Source: Elasticomyces elasticus
Taxonomy: Eukaryota > Ascomycota > Dothideomycetes > Mycosphaerellales > Teratosphaeriaceae
Length of the DNA stretch: 64,000 nt
NCBI GenBank assembly: GCA_035926095.1
Contig: JAVRQT010000003.1
Coordinates: 1,116,001 to 1,180,000, forward strand
Direction of reading: 5' to 3'
Below the pieces are notes generated by a model. The model did no database searches and was not told the DNA's origin. It saw only the letters and a program-made list of their open reading frames with translations. The translations under genes were made by a program, and so were the position numbers. Positions 60,375 through 64,000 of this stretch are shown piece after piece; the first letter of the stretch is position 1, and every line of letters begins with the position of its first letter.

Positions 60375-61751
60375 TCAGACGTCGGGATGTGGTGGTAATA
60401 TCGACCATTCGCTCGTGGCGTCCTCCGGCCCACAGCAGTGATCCGCGTCCTGGGCAAATTCATCGTTGTGCTTGTCCGGACACTGTCCTTCGGGATTACT
60501 TGGGGTCCAGTGTCCGGGCGACCACTGCTTCTTGCACACGTTACAGAACTGTCCCTCGGTCGGTACATCAGCCATATCAATCGTCGTTCTGCAGCCATAG
60601 GTTCTGGCGACACTCTTCAGCCGCGCGACAAACTCGTTTGAGGGTCCCAGGGTCTGCAAAGTAGCTCCGTACCAGGTTAATCCATGCTCTGCTGGATTTG
60701 ACCACCCGACAATGTGAACGGTATTGACGTTTGGTAGTTTGCCACACGAAAGTAAATATTTTAGCGTTGTTTCGGTGGAGTTCTTGAAAGTGTCCACAAT
60801 CGCAAGCATCCTCAGTGGGGCAACCTGAAAGTCGGGATGCAGCCTGTCAATCAGGCTCATCGCTTCCTCGTGACTTGGGTATGTCGACCACTGCGATTCT
60901 ACCAATGGAAGCAGAACGATCCTGAGTGTCCGCACGTTTTCGAGTCCGTCAAGTCCAGCGACTGACGGGTCGTCCGCACAATCAGCCCTCCACCAGTCTT
61001 TCCTACAATTTGATAACGTTGTAGCCCATGGGCTTGGATGCCATGCAGCCACATCCAGTGCCCTAACTTTGCGCCTTAACTTTCTGTTTTTGATGCCCGA
61101 ACGGGTGGTCCAACCACCAAGTTTGCTTAAATCGTACGGATTAACAGCATTTGGTGCGAACGATGCAGGTTCGGCATGTAGGTACACGCATCTCTGGCCC
61201 CACAGGATAGGCGATGCTTCATTATAAATTCGTTTGCATGTACGCAGGACCTCGTAACACTCCCATTTTCTCTTGCGTGCCTCTTCGCTGGATTCACAAT
61301 CGTTCCGAGACGATACAATGTGTTGTGTGTTGTCTGTGAACGTGTCCCCGAAGACCATGTGATAGATTTCGTTCCGAACCTCTGAAGGTAATCCCAGGAG
61401 GTCGGGCGTGCTTGGACGACTGTATGCCGGCTTCTGTATGAGGTTGTCTTCTCCCCGTATAGCCCTGGCATGTGGGACTCCAGGTGTTGGTCGAGATGGC
61501 TCCAGTGCATCTGGCATAGTGTTTATGGCACCAAGAAAGACTTTCGCTTCTTCGATGGCATCGGCCAGCTCTTCATCGTTCACATGTACTAGTACATCCG
61601 AGACATCACCAACCACGCGTGTAATGCTACCATGCGGCTCTTTACACTCGTTGAATGCCGCGAACGAAACTATCTGGTCATCGCCATTTGGCTGTCCATG
61701 CTCACGCTGGCGTGGCTGTTCCATCCGGCGACGCTTGTGTCTGTGCGTCAT
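60375..61751 (-). CDS. F-box-like hypothetical protein with C-terminal CxxC/PGHW motif
   Basis: Intronless, 458 residues; intact tandem paralog of 58885-59982. Basic start (MTHRHKRRRMEQPRQ), LLGLPSEVRNEIYHMVF near residues 117-133, VLRTCKRIYNEASPILWGQ as the second block, then DWWRADCADDPSVAGLDGLENV. The C-terminus carries CNVCKKQWSPGHWTPSNPEGQC, a Cys-x2-Cys plus distal Cys pattern also present in the paralog, possibly a small metal site. ~130 extra N-terminal residues distinguish it from the paralog. Likely adaptor function is inferred from the F-box-like motif only. Confidence 0.82.
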   Translation of the reverse strand: MTHRHKRRRMEQPRQREHGQPNGDDQIVSFAAFNECKEPHGSITRVVGDVSDVLVHVNDEELADAIEEAKVFLGAINTMPDALEPSRPTPGVPHARAIRGEDNLIQKPAYSRPSTPDLLGLPSEVRNEIYHMVFGDTFTDNTQHIVSSRNDCESSEEARKRKWECYEVLRTCKRIYNEASPILWGQRCVYLHAEPASFAPNAVNPYDLSKLGGWTTRSGIKNRKLRRKVRALDVAAWHPSPWATTLSNCRKDWWRADCADDPSVAGLDGLENVRTLRIVLLPLVESQWSTYPSHEEAMSLIDRLHPDFQVAPLRMLAIVDTFKNSTETTLKYLLSCGKLPNVNTVHIVGWSNPAEHGLTWYGATLQTLGPSNEFVARLKSVARTYGCRTTIDMADVPTEGQFCNVCKKQWSPGHWTPSNPEGQCPDKHNDEFAQDADHCCGPEDATSEWSILPPHPDV

Positions 61752-62019
61752 GAAGAGCCGAGGCGGCGAGAGTGATGGTTGGGTGTCATGGTTGGTGAGA
61801 TCGAGACGCGTTGAAGTTGGAAGACGCGTTGTCTTGGCGTGGTGGACCGAGCTTTACCACCGTCACTACAACTTCTCTTCCTGACCCACCACGTGCATAG
61901 CACAACGGTAATGACGACCAGCCGCACCTCTAGGACCCACGGACGGGCTGGCATGATTAACAGGAGAGAAATGCTCGGGATGTCCCACGATCATCACAAT
62001 ACGCCTTGACGACAACACC

Positions 62020-62484
62020 ATGGCCTATCCCACTCCGCCCGACGACTGCACGCCAGACAACTCCACCACGTCTGAACTTGAGAGACTCTCCTCAGCATTT
62101 CTACATGTCTTGAACGAGCGCGACTTCGACTTCCTGACCCCGACATCCCGAGAGCTGAAATCGCACCTCTCGACCAATTTCCGCGCCCATCTGGACACTT
62201 TCGCCCAGAACTCGGAGCCAGTCACGCTCGAAGAGCAGGTCGCAAAGTGGCGCCAGAGAGCGCAGGAGCAGCCGAACGTAAAGTTCCACCTTCTTAGTCT
62301 CATGTCGACCGTAGACGAATCAACGGGAAGGGCTAGCGTGTACATCGACATGGAGGTTTCAGGGTTGTCAGGCGTCAAGTTGCAGGCCATGAACGAGCTG
62401 AATTGGGAGCGTGTAGACGGTGTATGGCTCTGCTACTACATAATTGGGATGCGCGGCAGTAGCCCTTATGTACCTCCAGGCTAG
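62020..62484 (+). CDS. SnoaL/NTF2-like small protein
   Basis: Intronless, 154 residues. Helical N-terminus (SELERLSSAFLHVLNERDFDFL) followed by EEQVAKWRQRAQEQPNVKFHLLS, a strand-rich middle (RASVYIDMEVSGLSGVKLQAM) and NELNWERVDGVWLCYYIIG, the order expected of the cone-shaped NTF2/SnoaL fold. Such proteins may be isomerases, binding proteins or structural; no catalytic residues can be named. It is divergent from the F-box-like gene and convergent with the permease gene. Confidence 0.7.
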   Translation: MAYPTPPDDCTPDNSTTSELERLSSAFLHVLNERDFDFLTPTSRELKSHLSTNFRAHLDTFAQNSEPVTLEEQVAKWRQRAQEQPNVKFHLLSLMSTVDESTGRASVYIDMEVSGLSGVKLQAMNELNWERVDGVWLCYYIIGMRGSSPYVPPG

Positions 62485-62640
62485 GGCAATACCTTGCCCA
62501 TGAGCTGAAAGATACGAACCTGACGGTCCTGCGAGACGTTATACGACCGTTTAAAATCCCGAGCATTCGGTGGCCTCTACAACTATCCCACGCACGGCAT
62601 GTTCTGGGAAGCCCCGTTGATTGCGCTCAATGCCTGGTCC

Positions 62641-64000
62641 TTAGCCTTGCTTGGTATGCTCGTCTCTCGTGGCGACATCTGGTTCATCATCCGTCTGTTC
62701 GAGGCCGGCATTCTCTTCCCGAGTTGGACCAGCGTAATAGTGGCGTCCTCTTACCACCCAGTCGACCAGCGCTAGAAGTACCAGACCCAAGAACACCGGC
62801 CCGGCGTAATTCATGGTCGTAGCATTCACCGGTGTCGCCACTGGGAACGGCAGGAAGATCACAATGAATATACCGAAAACCAGAGCGTAAAGATTGATCC
62901 AGAATCCAAACCTGCCGAGTGAAAATGGCCCGAACGTAACCTTCTCTCGCCGAAGACGCTTAAGCACCAGCAGTGTGATGGGGATGAGGTATGAGATATA
63001 GAGCGCCAACGTCGAGAGGCTGAGAATGGCGTTGAGGGCGATCGAGGAGCCTATGTTGATGAGCGAAAGCAGGACGATGACTATCGATACCAGGCTGATG
63101 GATCTTATGGGGACGTGGTAGTGTGTGTCGACCTGTGAATCGTCAATAAGGTGTCGGCTTATGAATTCGGTGAAATGCAGGACTCACAAAGGCGAAGAAC
63201 GCGGAGAACGGCATACCACCTAAGTGACGATGTATCAGCGCATGCTCGTAGTCGCAGCAACTGATTTCATCCACATACCATCTCGAGCAAAAGCGAACGT
63301 CAGGCGCGACACGGACGCCAGAAGCGCGAAGCCAGATGCGAAAGCAATGATGATCAAACCACACTCCATCGCCGTGGCGGCTGCCTTTGAGCCGGTCGCT
63401 ACCTCGAAGATGACTATGATCGGATATCCAGTCGCCGTGCTGAGTACCTCGCTGATATCGCCGATGCAGAAGAGCAGAGCGATAAGGAAGGCGAAAGCCA
63501 GAATTCCGTTGATGACGATAGTCAAGATGATGACACGGGGCACTGTCCTTGCCGAGTCTTTGATCTCTTCTGCGAGATGTAGTGTGCCGTCGAAGCCTAC
63601 AGTTACATCAGCGGATATTATTCGTTAAGCCCTGGAGTCTTAACGTACCGACAAAGCAATACACAACCGTCAGCAGCCCGATGCACCAAGACACTCCATC
63701 GCTGGACCAGCCACCTCCGTTCACAAAGTCGGTGAACACGAACTCTGCTGAGCTGTGGGGTGCGAGCGTGACAAGCGTTACCAGTAATATGATGAAGAAC
63801 ACAACATGACAGGCTCCGCCGACCATTTCCAACAAAGGCAGCAGCCGAACGGCCCACACATTAACAGAGAACAGCACCGCGACAACTGCCCACATCAGGA
63901 GTGTCCCATGCCATCGCTGCGGGATATAGCTCGCGTGGTTCAAGATGATCAGACCTTGGATCTGGGTCGCTGTGAGATACACAACGCTCGTCGCTGTTGC
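62641..64000 (-). CDS. Amino-acid/choline-type permease, APC superfamily (5' end outside window)
   Basis: Exons seen: from the right edge to 63649, 63596-63279, 63219-63188, 63132-62641; introns 52, 59 and 55 bp. The N-terminal helices are missing. The spliced product has YCFVGFDGTLHLAEEIKDSARTVPR, the conserved loop of the yeast Hnm1/Uga4 and fungal GABA/choline permeases, then ~seven membrane helices including IIAFASGFALLASVSRLTFAFARDGGMPFS (split by intron 2) and a polar tail ending …DEHTKQG. It imports amino acids, GABA or choline across the plasma membrane; substrate unresolved. Confidence 0.9.

Noticed and set aside
1..64000. Transposons, tRNA or rRNA genes, CRISPR arrays, prophage or other prokaryotic elements
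   Set aside because: I saw no transposase or reverse-transcriptase motif, terminal repeats, tRNA-like cloverleaf with a T-loop consensus, or regularly spaced repeats. tRNAs are hard to exclude by eye.

Overview
The window is nuclear DNA of a filamentous ascomycete (Pezizomycotina), most likely a Dothideomycete of the Capnodiales/Mycosphaerellales type. The evidence is many genes with short introns (mostly 42-75 bp, GT...AG, CTGAC/CTAAC-like branch sites), nuclear-encoded ATP synthase subunit 9, Zn2Cys6 regulators, a fungal-type MCU, Ayg1- and Sct1-type enzymes and lineage-expanded F-box-like genes. The class is inference; the fungal origin is clear. I see no transposon, rRNA, tRNA, virus-like or prokaryotic feature.

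Layout. 1-2.5 kb: two F-box-like genes on the minus strand, the first cut by the window edge. 3.4-11.8 kb: a 2-oxoglutarate oxygenase, ATP9, a secreted GH47 mannosidase and the glycerol-3-phosphate acyltransferase SCT1/GPT2. 12.3-19.3 kb: three BTB/POZ loci (an inverted relic, a decayed copy and one intact gene) interleaved with a small Gly-rich gene and the poly(A)-binding protein gene. 19.6-28.7 kb: an NRAMP metal transporter, an RGG-tailed hypothetical, a Pcl-type cyclin after a 2-kb leader/promoter, and the tRNA thiolase NCS6/CTU1.

28.8-35.9 kb looks like a small catabolic cluster: ACMSD-like amidohydrolase, SMP-30-type lactonase, short-chain dehydrogenase and a Zn2Cys6 regulator. The lactonase and dehydrogenase share a divergent promoter that contains a perfect CCG-N10-CGG palindrome. 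36-47 kb: mitochondrial citrate carrier, an F-box-like gene bracketed by a 61-bp imperfect direct repeat, the mitochondrial calcium uniporter MCU, a basic/acidic hypothetical, an APH-like kinase, a universal stress protein and an Ayg1-like hydrolase.

47.8-64 kb is the most accessory part: a 1,525-residue fungal protein with a STAND-type N-terminal domain whose 3' end overlaps a convergent Zn2Cys6 regulator by 10 bp, two small membrane/secreted proteins, an F-box-like gene with a Cys-rich/acidic tail, a tandem pair of F-box-like paralogs (one interrupted by an in-frame TGA), an NTF2/SnoaL-like protein, and the 3' part of an amino-acid/choline-type permease running off the right edge.

Exon-intron models were built by eye from splice consensus and reading-frame continuity. 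Junctions may be off by a base where not conserved, and family names come from recognised motifs, not from searches.
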